A DNA stretch of 64,000 bases, taken from Oceanobacillus piezotolerans (lineage in GTDB: Bacteria; Bacillota; Bacilli; Bacillales; Amphibacillaceae). This document shows positions 16,481 to 24,632 of this stretch, in pieces. Positions within the stretch are counted from its first letter, which is position 1; each line of letters begins with the position of its first letter. The stretch spans positions 310,001 to 374,000 of the forward strand of contig NZ_RCHR01000002.1 of the NCBI RefSeq assembly GCF_003665065.1. The letters are read 5' to 3'. A model generated the notes under the pieces. It was given only the letters and a program-made list of their open reading frames with translations, searched no databases and was not told the origin of the DNA. Position numbers and translations under genes: made by a program.

Positions 16481-17079
16481 TTCAAGTTATCAAAAAAGAT
16501 GTCCAAATTAATTTTCCTTTTCTTGTAATTGTCATCATAGGCATATCATTTATAACCTTACTAGATGATCCATTTTCCTTTCTTTACCCATGGACAATGA
16601 TGGCGATCACTTTTAGCACCTTTTACATGGATCAAAAAAATCATTCCGATTATGTGTTACGCAGTTTGCCTGTTTCAACGAACGATATTGTTTTAACTAG
16701 GTATCTCTTTATCTTTGTGTTGAACATCGTTTTATGTTTGTATATGTGGCTGCTTGATTCTTTTCAATGGACTTCTCAATTAAACGGGGACGCCGTTTTA
16801 AGCCTTTATACCTTTACAAGCTTGTTGATTGCAGTAACACTTCCACTGTATTATATGCTTCAACGTTCTGGACTTGCGCTATTTTTACATTGCTTAAGTT
16901 CCATTGGATTATTTTTCATCATCGTTTTCATGGCAGCTGGATTGCAGCCGATGATCGATTTCTTTCATCCTGTGATCTATTTCCAGCCAGTTTTATTTTG
17001 TTTTGTTTTTTCGATTGCGTGCTTTTGCCTATCATACCATCTATCAAGGTGGATATATTCCAAAAAGGATATTGTTTAG
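16477..17079 (+). CDS. ABC-2 permease subunit, 200 aa
   Basis: Membrane subunit with about six helices. It carries the ABC2-type sequence LRSLPVSTNDIVLTRYLF after the second helix, the same place as in the neighbouring permease (SLPLRRTAIVMSRY). ATG 16477 overlaps the ATPase by four bases. The protein is of the YtrC/YtrD class only in a general sense. With the following gene it likely forms a heterodimeric channel for an unknown substrate, perhaps a peptide antibiotic. Confidence 0.8.
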   Translation: MIQVIKKDVQINFPFLVIVIIGISFITLLDDPFSFLYPWTMMAITFSTFYMDQKNHSDYVLRSLPVSTNDIVLTRYLFIFVLNIVLCLYMWLLDSFQWTSQLNGDAVLSLYTFTSLLIAVTLPLYYMLQRSGLALFLHCLSSIGLFFIIVFMAAGLQPMIDFFHPVIYFQPVLFCFVFSIACFCLSYHLSRWIYSKKDIV

Positions 17080-17092
17080 GAGGTTGTCTACT

Positions 17093-17755
17093 ATGCTGCA
17101 TTTTATCAAACGGGATTTTTTATTAACCTGGTCGTCTTGGGCACTAATTACCTTACTGCTTATCCCTGTTGGGTATATTACCTATATCCCACCGACTTTT
17201 ATTTTGTTACTGATCTTTTCTTCGGTTCTATTTGGCAGCTTCTTTTATGATCAAAAAGCAACGATTCACCGAACGAACATTAGTCTGCCTTTAAGGAGAA
17301 CGGCGATAGTTATGAGTAGATATGTATTTTTCTTACTCTTTACAGTTATTGTTGTTTTGCTTCAATGGGGTGTAATTAGTATGATGGATGCTTGGATTCC
17401 TACCCCTAATTATTATGTTTATGGCTTTAAGGATTTCATTACTGTAACTTGCTTGTTTCTTCTGCTCATTGCTGTTTTCGCACCCATGTATTACCTCATT
17501 CGAAATCCTCACATCACGTTTAGCGTATATCTAATCATCCTTTTTCTGTTACAATTTATTCTCTTATCTTTATTAACCGATGTGTTAGGGATGACAAATT
17601 ATGTCTCATTTAATGAAATTGATCAAGGTTTCGTCTTGTTGGTAGAAAAATATATACCATTTCAACCTTATCTTATATTAGTTATCCTATCGATTGGATT
17701 GTATATTGTTTCGCTAAAGATATCAGAGAAAATATTTTCCAAGCAATCACATTAG
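17093..17755 (+). CDS. ABC-2 permease subunit, 220 aa
   Basis: The second membrane subunit of the ytr-like operon, about six helices. ATG 17093 is chosen because AGGAGG lies nine bases upstream; the longer frame to 17003 overlaps the previous gene. The motif SLPLRRTAIVMSRYVFF after helix two matches the first permease, so the pair arose by duplication. No terminator is seen directly after the stop, and a new promoter begins three bases later. Confidence 0.8.
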   Translation: MLHFIKRDFLLTWSSWALITLLLIPVGYITYIPPTFILLLIFSSVLFGSFFYDQKATIHRTNISLPLRRTAIVMSRYVFFLLFTVIVVLLQWGVISMMDAWIPTPNYYVYGFKDFITVTCLFLLLIAVFAPMYYLIRNPHITFSVYLIILFLLQFILLSLLTDVLGMTNYVSFNEIDQGFVLLVEKYIPFQPYLILVILSIGLYIVSLKISEKIFSKQSH

Positions 17756-17758
17756 ATA

Positions 17759-17787
17759 TTGACAAGGCGATAATTTCCCGCTATAAT
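17759..17787 (+). promoter_or_regulatory. Consensus sigma-A promoter for a structured RNA
   Basis: TTGACA (17759-17764), 17 bases, TATAAT (17782-17787): a perfect match in both hexamers and spacing, the best promoter in the window. The start point would be about 17794. Confidence 0.88.
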
Positions 17788-17792
17788 AAATA

Positions 17793-18106
17793 GATTGTGA
17801 AGGTAACACAACTCTGGCATTCTACAGTGTTTTTGTTAATGCTTATTCACACTGGCGCGTCTAAGGGGACGCAAGGACATAAGAGCAGGTAGGGCTTATG
17901 TTGCTTAAGTTAGAGAACAGGTAAACAGGTTTCGTTTTAAATGAGTTGCTGAGAAACAGGAGCCTGTAGTGGAAAATGTACCGCGGTTAAAGTGAAATGA
18001 TATCTTAAATTTCCCACCCGATTAAAGACAAAGTCGGGATAATAAATAAATTTTGTGTTACTTTTCTAATCAGAGGGGTACTCTTGTAAATAGAGTACCC
18101 CTCTTC
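17793..18106 (+). ncRNA. Unidentified structured RNA or cvfB leader, about 310 nt
   Basis: GTAACACAA at 17803-17811 is exactly complementary to TTGTGTTAC at 18053-18061, with wobble pairs extending the helix, so the ends close a domain of about 260 nt. Inside are five local hairpins: CAGTGT/ACACTG, GCGTC/GACGC, ACATAAG/CTTATGT, ACAGG/CCTGT and CCCGA/TCGGG. A perfect 13-bp hairpin (AGAGGGGTACTCT, 18072-18104) follows, as a terminator or expression platform. There is no ORF. I find no match to the motifs I know for tmRNA, RNase P, SRP RNA, T-box, or the common riboswitches. It may be a free RNA or a regulatory leader of cvfB, whose start is 43 bases past the last hairpin. Confidence 0.6.
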
Positions 18107-18148
18107 CAATACATACTATAATAACTTAGAAAGAAGGGAAAAACATAT

Positions 18149-19006
18149 ATGCATACCTTAAAGATTGGAACGGTTGAAACTATGACAGTCCTAAGAAAGA
18201 TTGAAACTGGATATGTACTAGAAAAAGATGGCGAGCAAGCACTATTGCATCATAACGAAGCAAAGGAAGAACTAGAAGAGAACGAGCAGGTTACGGTCTT
18301 CTTATATAATGATAAAAAAGGAAACATTGCTGCTACAACAACGTTACCGACGATTCGCATGGATTCTTATGATTGGGCAGAGGTAGTTGAGGTGTCCCCT
18401 CGCTTAGGCGGTGTGTTCGTTCAAATTGGCATAGCTAAGGAAATGCTCGTTTCTAAGGATGACCTGCCATTGTACGAGAGCGTTTGGCCTAAAGTCGGTG
18501 ACAAGCTATTTGTAACTCTAGGACTTGACCAAAAAGGGCGGCTCTTAGCTATCCCAGCTACTGAAGGAATTATTTATCGTGAAATAGAACTTGCACCCGA
18601 AGACTTGTTAAATAGCCAAGTAACAGGACATGTGTATCATACAAGCAGAGAAGGAACAGCAATTATTACAAAAGAAAACTATCGTGGCTTTATCCACCAT
18701 TTCGAACGCAAAAGCGAACCAAGACTTGGAGAACTTGTAACCGCTCGTGTAATCGAGGTCAAACATGATGGGACATTAAATCTATCCTTAAGACCATTGA
18801 AACAGCATGGCATGATGGAGGATGCAGATCTTATTCTTGAGCATTTGCAAGTAAATAATGGTATCATCCCTTTTAGTGATAAAAGTGAGCCTGAGGATAT
18901 TCGCGGCACCTTTGAAATCAGTAAAGCAGCCTTTAAACGAGCTCTCGGCAAGCTGATGAAGGAAGGTAAAATTGAACAGCGTGATGGGAAAACCTATTTA
19001 AAATAA
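18149..19006 (+). CDS. cvfB: CvfB, S1-domain RNA-binding protein, 285 aa
   Basis: Conserved virulence factor B family (B. subtilis YitL), RNA-binding. It is made of tandem S1-like barrels. The first begins LKIGTVETMTVLRKIETGYVL, the second lies around VVEVSPRLGGVFVQIGI, the third around GHVYHTSREGTAIITKENYRGFIHH. A C-terminal winged helix is seen in GTFEISKAAFKRALGKLMKEGKI. Length is normal. ATG 18149 follows AGAAGGGA. In Staphylococcus, CvfB influences expression of secreted factors. Here it is preceded by a structured RNA with its own promoter, which may control it; a TATAAT at 18117-18122 could be a second promoter. Confidence 0.92.
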   Translation: MHTLKIGTVETMTVLRKIETGYVLEKDGEQALLHHNEAKEELEENEQVTVFLYNDKKGNIAATTTLPTIRMDSYDWAEVVEVSPRLGGVFVQIGIAKEMLVSKDDLPLYESVWPKVGDKLFVTLGLDQKGRLLAIPATEGIIYREIELAPEDLLNSQVTGHVYHTSREGTAIITKENYRGFIHHFERKSEPRLGELVTARVIEVKHDGTLNLSLRPLKQHGMMEDADLILEHLQVNNGIIPFSDKSEPEDIRGTFEISKAAFKRALGKLMKEGKIEQRDGKTYLK

Positions 19007-19063
19007 GAGGAAACTTCGATGAGGGTAGGGTTTATTGCCCTTTCCTCTACTCTTGAGAGTAGG

Positions 19064-19227
19064 GTCATTTCCCGCGAGATTGAAATTATCTCCTTCGAAA
19101 ACAGGAACATCGCCTGCGAGAGCAGGAACATCAACCGTGAGAGGAAAATCATCGACCGCGAGAACAGAAACATCGACCGTGAGAGGAAAATCATAGTCCG
19201 CAAGAGCAGAAACATCACCTTCCAGAG
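19064..19227 (+). repeat. 21-bp minisatellite, array 1 (about 8 units)
   Basis: Diverged tandem units of 21 bp, clearest from 19106 (period starts 19106, 19127, 19148, 19169, 19190, 19211). The consensus is AACATCGACCGTGAGAGCAGA. The same unit recurs at 51.5 and 59.2 kb. It lies between cvfB and its terminator. Open frames through it in several frames have no ribosome sites and I do not call them genes. Confidence 0.8.
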
Positions 19228-19290
19228 ATTAAGATGAAGTTCATATAAGTGAGAAATGATGATCTAACAGCCGGCTCATCACGCAATAAC

Positions 19291-19326
19291 CACAAAAGGA
19301 GCTCATATAAGGCTCCTTTTTTTGTG
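19291..19326. terminator. Bidirectional terminator
   Basis: CACAAAAGGAGC pairs with GCTCCTTTTTTTGTG, serving cvfB and the converging membrane-protein gene. Confidence 0.85.
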
Positions 19327-19330
19327 TTAA

Positions 19331-19624
19331 TTAATTTTCCGAAATGCTTTTACTGTTCTTATATACATCGAACATAGAAGTTAAGATAAACCCAATTGCC
19401 GCTGAAAACATACATGCAATTCCCCAACCTCCAAGCGGTGCTCCTAAGAATTCCTTATTTACCATAGAAGCTATCGCTAGAAAAGTCAGCCCACATACTG
19501 CTAAGAAAAAGCTAGGATAATAAACCGCATCTGTCTGCTTAGACGACGCTCTAACACCAACAAGTCCAATTAAAAATACAATAAACGTTAAAATACTCCC
19601 AATTGTTGCAACAGGCTCAAGCAT
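19331..19624 (-). CDS. Small membrane protein, 97 aa
   Basis: Three hydrophobic segments at about residues 8-25, 35-55 and 66-85 predict a triple-spanning membrane protein with a short charged tail. ATG 19624 follows GAAAGGGGGGAGAAGG, a very strong site. I do not recognise the family. It stands between cvfB and the M3 peptidase and shares a terminator with cvfB. No cofactor or catalytic residues are visible. Confidence 0.65.
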   Translation of the reverse strand: MLEPVATIGSILTFIVFLIGLVGVRASSKQTDAVYYPSFFLAVCGLTFLAIASMVNKEFLGAPLGGWGIACMFSAAIGFILTSMFDVYKNSKSISEN

Positions 19625-19765
19625 CCTTCTCCCCCCTTTCTTTTAGTCTAACTTGCTTCCCCTTGAAAGACAACTTTTTTCATTTCCAACATTCAGAAAA
19701 GATAGGGTTAATTTTCCTTTCATCGAATAGAAAGTATATAATGACATACAAAGGGGGTACTTAAA

Positions 19766-21463
19766 TTGATAAAATTTGAAGATTATAAATACGAGAGACC
19801 AGACGTGCCGAAAGTGAAAGAACATTTCCGTTCCCTGCTGGAAGACTTCTCTAATGCAACAAACGAAAACGAAGCAGAAAAGGCAGCGGAATCTATAAAC
19901 AAGCTGCGTAATACGCTATCTACAATGGGGAACCTGGTATACATTCGATCTTCCATTGATACAAAAGATGAATTTTACCAGCAGGAGCGTGACTTCTTTG
20001 ATGATGCACAGCCAGAATTTAATGAATTGAGTACGGAATTTTATAAGGAGCTCATCGGGTCTCCTTATCGTAAAGCATTGGAGGAAAAATTCGGAACCCA
20101 ATTATTCAATATTGCAGAATTTGAAATCAAAGCATTTTCACCGCAAGTGATGGACTTAATGAAGCAGGAAAATCGCCTAGTCTCCGAATATTCTAAGCTA
20201 GTTGCTTCCGCTGAAATTGAGTTCGAAGGAGAGACGTATACCCTTGCACAGCTGGATCCTTTTGCGCAAAATAAAGACCGCAGTATTCGTAAAAAGGCAA
20301 TAGAAGCGAAGTTCGGATTTTTCGCAGAGCATGCCGAGAAATTTGATGAGCTTTATGACAAGCTAGTAAAAACCCGCCATGAAATTGCAACAACGCTTGG
20401 CTTTAAAAATTTCGTAGAGCTAGGGTACCTGCGCATGTTACGAATCGACTACAACGCAGAGATGGTGGATGTTTTTCGTAAACAAGTTCGTGAAACCATT
20501 GTTCCTGCAGCAAGCCATTTATACGAACGGCAGAGAGGGCGCTTAGGTGTAGATTCTCTGAAATTTTATGATGAGAGCCTTGAGTTCACCTCTGGTAATG
20601 CCACACCAAAAGGCTCACCAGAGTGGATTATTGAAAATGGGAAGAAAATGTATGAGGAATTATCTAAAGAAACCAATGAATTTTTCCAATACATGCTAGA
20701 CCATAATCTTATGGACCTGGAAGCGAAAAAGGGGAAAGAAGCTGGTGGCTACTGCACCTTTATCGAGGATTACCAGTCTCCATTTATTTTTGCTAACTTT
20801 AATGGTACTTCAGGAGATATTGATGTACTGACACATGAAGCAGGTCATGCCTTTCAGGTTTATTCATCTCGGCATTTAGGTATACCAGAATATGGATTTC
20901 CGACAAGTGAAGCAGCGGAAATCCACTCGATGAGTATGGAGTTTTTCACTTGGCCTTGGATGAAAAACTTCTTTAAAGAGGATACGGATAAATATAAATT
21001 TAGCCACTTATCCTCTGGATTAACCTTTATTCCATATGGAGTCTGTGTGGATGAATTCCAGCATTTAGTCTATGAAAACCCTGAGTGGACACCTGATGAG
21101 CGAAAAGCAGTATGGAAGAAACTGGAGGAAACCTATCTTCCACATCGTGATTATGATGGAATAGATTATTTGGAAAATGGAGCACTATGGCAACGTCAAG
21201 GGCATATCTATGCTGATCCCTTCTATTATATTGACTATACGCTAGCACAAATCTGTGCCTTCCAGTTCTGGAAACGTGATAACGAGAACCACGAGGAAGC
21301 ATGGAAGGATTATCTAAATCTATGTAAACTAGGAGGATCAAAACCATTTTTAGAGCTTGTAAAAGCAGGAAATCTCCGCTCTCCGTTTGAGGAAGGAACA
21401 GTAGATTCAGTAATTGGCACAATTGAAGATTGGTTAAATAATGTGGACGATAAAGCATTATAA
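19766..21463 (+). CDS. M3-family oligoendopeptidase, 565 aa
   Basis: Zinc metallopeptidase of the thimet/oligoendopeptidase F group that cuts short peptides in the cytoplasm. The zinc motif HEAGH begins at residue 357 (VLTHEAGHAFQVY), and the third ligand Glu is in the following helix (EAAEIHSMSMEFF). Length is typical. The start is TTG 19766, eight bases after AAGGGGG. No signal peptide. A hairpin follows the stop. The nearest named proteins are PepF-like; I leave the symbol open because paralogues are common in Bacillaceae. Confidence 0.9.
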   Translation: MIKFEDYKYERPDVPKVKEHFRSLLEDFSNATNENEAEKAAESINKLRNTLSTMGNLVYIRSSIDTKDEFYQQERDFFDDAQPEFNELSTEFYKELIGSPYRKALEEKFGTQLFNIAEFEIKAFSPQVMDLMKQENRLVSEYSKLVASAEIEFEGETYTLAQLDPFAQNKDRSIRKKAIEAKFGFFAEHAEKFDELYDKLVKTRHEIATTLGFKNFVELGYLRMLRIDYNAEMVDVFRKQVRETIVPAASHLYERQRGRLGVDSLKFYDESLEFTSGNATPKGSPEWIIENGKKMYEELSKETNEFFQYMLDHNLMDLEAKKGKEAGGYCTFIEDYQSPFIFANFNGTSGDIDVLTHEAGHAFQVYSSRHLGIPEYGFPTSEAAEIHSMSMEFFTWPWMKNFFKEDTDKYKFSHLSSGLTFIPYGVCVDEFQHLVYENPEWTPDERKAVWKKLEETYLPHRDYDGIDYLENGALWQRQGHIYADPFYYIDYTLAQICAFQFWKRDNENHEEAWKDYLNLCKLGGSKPFLELVKAGNLRSPFEEGTVDSVIGTIEDWLNNVDDKAL

Positions 21464-21470
21464 TTCTTTT

Positions 21471-21496
21471 ACCAGGTACAGTTTTGTACCTGGTAT
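21471..21496 (+). terminator. Hairpin after the M3 peptidase
   Basis: ACCAGGTAC and GTACCTGGT form a perfect 9-bp stem followed by ATTTA; the T tract is weak. Confidence 0.6.
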
Positions 21497-21570
21497 TTAC
21501 ATATTCTTAAGTTTGGCTTGAGGGAAAAATATGCTACACTCGAAGTATCATAAGTTAAAAGGAGTTCAAC

Positions 21571-22356
21571 ATGACCTATAAAGTATTATTTTTAGATATT
21601 GATGGCACGATTTTAAAACCAGACCATACATATGCTCAGTCAACGAGAGATGCAATTCTCCAAGTACAAAAACAAGGAATAGAAGTGTTTATAGCAACAG
21701 GAAGACCAATTCATGAAATCCGTGAGCTAGCAGAAGAATTAAACATTGACTCATTTATAGGCTACAATGGCGCACTTGCCCTCTTCAATGAGGAAACCAT
21801 TGTTGATGAACCAATGCATGAGGAAACTGTGAAAAAGATGGTACAGTTAGCTCTCCAGCACAATCATGAAGTAATTATGTATACCAATGGAAAGAACTAT
21901 TTAACAAATCCAGAAAGCTCTATCTCGAAGCATTTTGCAGAAGCTTTTCAGATGACAAAAAATCACCCTTATACATATGAAGTTGCTGGACAAATACTAG
22001 GAATGACGATTATGAACTTAGAACCTGAAGACAGTGCACTTTACCAATTTGATCCCACTATCCGTCTTTCCCAAGTTAATGTGGAAGGTGTAAAACATGC
22101 CTATGATATTATTCGTACTAGTGTAAATAAGGGAGAAGCTATCAAAAAACTATTAGAGCGGTTAAACATAGAGAAAGAGGAAGCGATAGCCTTTGGTGAT
22201 GGCATGAATGATAAGGAAATGCTGCAAGCAGCAGGCGCGAGCTTTGCTATGGGGAATGCTGCTGATGAATTAGAGCAATATGCCAAACACCAAACAACCT
22301 CCGTGAATGAGGACGGGATTTTTAATGGATTGAAAAAGTTGGGATTGGTGAAGTAG
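21571..22356 (+). CDS. Cof-type HAD-IIB phosphatase, 261 aa
   Basis: Haloacid-dehalogenase hydrolase of the Cof/IIB class, usually acting on phosphosugars or FMN/PLP-like compounds. Motif I is FLDIDGTIL (catalytic Asp 9 and 11), motif II ATGRP, the conserved Lys is in NKGEAI, and motif IV is AFGDGMNDKEML. The IIB cap lies between motif II and the Lys. ATG 21571 follows AAAAGGAG. It is monocistronic and shares a bidirectional terminator with the YciI-like gene. Substrate not predictable. Confidence 0.9.
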   Translation: MTYKVLFLDIDGTILKPDHTYAQSTRDAILQVQKQGIEVFIATGRPIHEIRELAEELNIDSFIGYNGALALFNEETIVDEPMHEETVKKMVQLALQHNHEVIMYTNGKNYLTNPESSISKHFAEAFQMTKNHPYTYEVAGQILGMTIMNLEPEDSALYQFDPTIRLSQVNVEGVKHAYDIIRTSVNKGEAIKKLLERLNIEKEEAIAFGDGMNDKEMLQAAGASFAMGNAADELEQYAKHQTTSVNEDGIFNGLKKLGLVK

Positions 22357-22385
22357 ATAATGAATCCCTCCTTGCCCTGCATGAA

Positions 22386-22411
22386 AAAGGACTCAGTTGC
22401 TTGAGTCCTTT
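22386..22411. terminator. Bidirectional terminator
   Basis: AAAGGACTCA pairs with TGAGTCCTTT across a 6-base loop between converging genes. Confidence 0.75.
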
Positions 22412-22413
22412 AC

Positions 22414-22692
22414 TTATTCTGGGAGATTAGCCTTCGTCGTCATTGCCCACTCCCGAATCTCATAGTTTCTTGCTCCATGAACGATATATGGATCTTCCTT
22501 CACCATTCTTTCCGCTTCTTCCAGATTATCTGCAATATAGACTACAAAGCCACCTGTACCATCTATAAATGGCCCGCGTGCAAACACTTTGCGCTCCTCT
22601 TCTTTTTGTTCTAAATAAGCTAAATGCTCAGGACGATATGCTTTACTCTTCTCTTCATCCTTCATAGGTAAAAATACGGCAAAATAACGCAT
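22414..22692 (-). CDS. YciI-family protein, 92 aa
   Basis: Small ferredoxin-like (dimeric alpha-beta barrel) protein of the YciI family. Family marks are RPEHLAYLEQ with the conserved His, ARGPFIDGTGGFVVY, the helix NLEEAERMVKEDPYIVHG, and REWAMT at the end. The biochemical role of stand-alone YciI proteins is poorly defined; some act on chlorinated or lactone compounds. ATG 22692 follows AAAAGGAG. Confidence 0.85.
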   Translation of the reverse strand: MRYFAVFLPMKDEEKSKAYRPEHLAYLEQKEEERKVFARGPFIDGTGGFVVYIADNLEEAERMVKEDPYIVHGARNYEIREWAMTTKANLPE

Positions 22693-22836
22693 AAGATATT
22701 CTCCTTTTATATGTATTTTATATTTACATTATATCTTAGAAATCCTTTTCGTTGCGAAATAAAACCAATTGTAATAAGAATTAATCAAGATCTTTTTTTA
22801 GCTACATTATTCCACCACACCAGTTCCATAATAATA

Positions 22837-22860
22837 GGGCAAGCGTTATAACGCCTGCCC
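22837..22860 (-). terminator. Terminator of the YtxH-like gene
   Basis: On the minus strand GGGCAGGCGTTA pairs with TAACGCTTGCCC. The T tract is poor, but it sits directly after the stop. Confidence 0.6.
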
Positions 22861-22866
22861 ATTTTC

Positions 22867-23382
22867 TTAGTTATGTCTAACTGGAGTTTTTTCTACTTTA
22901 TTGCTTGTTGTTGTGTTTGACTGCTGCTTACTGTTTTTTTCATTCTTATTTGACTTAACCTCATCCTTTGCACTCACCAGCTCATCCTTTGCCTCCACTG
23001 CTTTGTCTTTGACATCCTTTAATTCACCTTGAGCATCCTTCGCAGTGTCCACCACCTCTTTCGCATCACCTACAACACTTTGAGTTGTTTCTTTGATATC
23101 TTTAGCTTGATTATCGAGGATGGACTGAATTTTGTTTAATGCCTCTTTTGAAATTTCAGTAGCATTTTGAATGCGTGTGATAATGGCTTGCTTGGTTCCA
23201 TTTGGATCTTCTTTAATCGTAGTCGCATATTGATTTACAGAATCTTTCACATTTCTGGATGTATCTTTTACTTTAGACCTTACATTTGGATTTAACAGCA
23301 CTATTGATGCTCCTGTAGCAAGAACTCCTGCCACTACTAATCCAGTCTTTGCTTTTTTCTGATTTGAAACAGTTGTATTCAT
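22867..23382 (-). CDS. YtxH-like stress protein, 171 aa
   Basis: An N-terminal hydrophobic segment (about residues 13-31, GLVVAGVLATGASIVLLNP) is followed by a long helical region rich in Lys, Asp, Val and Ala with repeated KD/AKD spacing (KDTSRNVKDSV, AKEVVDTAKDAQGELKDVKDK). This layout matches YtxH-domain proteins, membrane-tethered apolipoprotein-like helices made under general stress. The C-terminal 35 residues are polar and low in complexity. A sigma-B type promoter lies upstream (23433-23458), as for ytxH in B. subtilis. The molecular role is unknown. Confidence 0.75.
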   Translation of the reverse strand: MNTTVSNQKKAKTGLVVAGVLATGASIVLLNPNVRSKVKDTSRNVKDSVNQYATTIKEDPNGTKQAIITRIQNATEISKEALNKIQSILDNQAKDIKETTQSVVGDAKEVVDTAKDAQGELKDVKDKAVEAKDELVSAKDEVKSNKNEKNSKQQSNTTTSNKVEKTPVRHN

Positions 23383-23432
23383 AATAATAATCTCCTTTCG
23401 ATTTAGTGACTGATATAAGTGTTATTTTTTTA

Positions 23433-23458
23433 TTTCCCTTTTATCATTTCGTTTAAAC
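23433..23458 (-). promoter_or_regulatory. Sigma-B-type promoter of the YtxH-like gene
   Basis: Minus strand GTTTAA, 14 bases, GGGAAA; this fits the general-stress sigma-B pattern (GTTTAA-N12-15-GGGWAW). Confidence 0.65.
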
Positions 23459-23653
23459 ATGCTTGATTTGAAGGGATCATCAAGAAGCCTTTTCAGGAAA
23501 ACAAATTGACTCATACTCTACTACTCAAATAAATTATTTTTTTGTAATAAACAACTAGAGGTCCCTAGGTATACTCCGGCTGAAATCTCAATAGATATGA
23601 ACTCTATTTGCGGTGCATAATTTCATCTGGCATTCTAGTCTCTAATGCTTTGC

Positions 23654-23821
23654 CTAGGATTCCATTTTTCTCTTCCATTTCAACTTTTCATTTCCCAAGG
23701 AATATTTCGCAAAAGTTCCATCAATCGCTATATACGCGCATGGTACACATACTTCTAAGCTTTCCCCATGCTCATACGGTCTTTTCGGTCCAACAGCTAT
23801 GCCATAAACCCGCAGCAGAAA
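23654..23821 (-). pseudogene. Orphan coding fragment, about 56 codons
   Basis: The minus strand reads RVYGIAVGPKRPYEHG and then CVPCAYIAIDGTFAKYSLG to a stop at 23654. It has no start codon behind a ribosome site and a stop just upstream. It reads like real protein but I cannot name it; probably the remnant of a lost gene. The plus-strand open frame at 23608 is its shadow. Confidence 0.3.
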
Positions 23822-23851
23822 TTAAGAAGGTTGAAAAGGCAATATGCAGCC

Positions 23852-23910
23852 AAAAAAGAGAGTGCTCTTAAAAGGTATAGTCACTTACCTTTTAGAACAC
23901 CCTCTTTTTT
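23852..23910 (-). terminator. Terminator of rpiA
   Basis: A long imperfect stem: AAAAAAGAGAGTG...AAAAGGTA pairs with TACCTTTT...CACCCTCTTTTTT. It overlaps the rpiA stop. Confidence 0.8.
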
Positions 23911-24589
23911 ACTTCTCTATAACACGCAATTCTTCGCCACCAACTAATACTGTTTTGGTCATGTCAATAAATAATCCTGTCTCCAGGACACCTACTTTAT
24001 GAATTAATTCGTTGTGGAGCTTAACGGGATCTTTAATCTCACTAAATTGACAATCTAGTATATAATTCCCGTTATCAGTTATATAAATATCTTCATTTTG
24101 CTTGCGTAAGCTACAATCAGCTCCAAGTTCTTTTAATTCTTTCGATATAATTTCCCAGCCAAATGGCAGCACTTCAACTGGCAAAGGAAATGCCCCTAGT
24201 GTCTTCACAAGCTTGGATGGGTCTACAATAATAAGCAGTTGTTTTGCTGCTTGGGCAATCACTTTTTCTCTGAAAAGTGCTCCACCGCCACCTTTTATTA
24301 GCTGCAGATTTCCATCTACCTCATCTGCACCGTCAATCGTTATATCTAATTCCGTTACTCTAGAAAAATCTGTTAGTGATACTCCAAACTCTTTTGCCCA
24401 TTCTGCAGTTTTATTGGAAGATGGGATTCCTTCTACAACTATTCTTTCTTGCTTGATTCTTTCACCTAATCTCTTTATCATCCAGTAAACGGTTGAACCT
24501 GAACCGAGGCCAACTTTCATACCATCTTTTATATACTCTACAGCTTTTTCGCCAGCTATTTTTTTTAATTTATCTTGTTCTGTTAGCAC
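23909..24589 (-). CDS. rpiA: Ribose-5-phosphate isomerase A, 226 aa
   Basis: Interconverts ribose 5-phosphate and ribulose 5-phosphate in the pentose phosphate pathway. The RpiA blocks are all present: GLGSGSTVYWMI (phosphate loop), GIPSSNKT, DITIDGADEVD, and LIKGGGGALFREKV with the catalytic Lys and Glu. Length is normal. The start is GTG 24589 after GGGGGA. It lies downstream of the hydrolase-like gene at 24633, 43 bases apart, and may share its transcript. Confidence 0.96.
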   Translation of the reverse strand: MLTEQDKLKKIAGEKAVEYIKDGMKVGLGSGSTVYWMIKRLGERIKQERIVVEGIPSSNKTAEWAKEFGVSLTDFSRVTELDITIDGADEVDGNLQLIKGGGGALFREKVIAQAAKQLLIIVDPSKLVKTLGAFPLPVEVLPFGWEIISKELKELGADCSLRKQNEDIYITDNGNYILDCQFSEIKDPVKLHNELIHKVGVLETGLFIDMTKTVLVGGEELRVIEK

Positions 24590-24632
24590 TTCGAATCCCC
24601 CATTGCCTTATACTTTCCTTCATTATATCCTA

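Noticed and set aside
17793-18106. 6S, tmRNA, RNase P or SRP RNA identity for the structured RNA
   Set aside because: The conserved cores of these RNAs, as far as I know them, are absent, so I left the RNA unnamed.
19019-19237. Open frames through repeat array 1
   Set aside because: Same reason as for the array at 59 kb; no ribosome site and no conserved domain.
23608-23871. 87-codon frame on the plus strand
   Set aside because: No ribosome site; the minus strand of the same stretch reads more like protein, and even that is a fragment.
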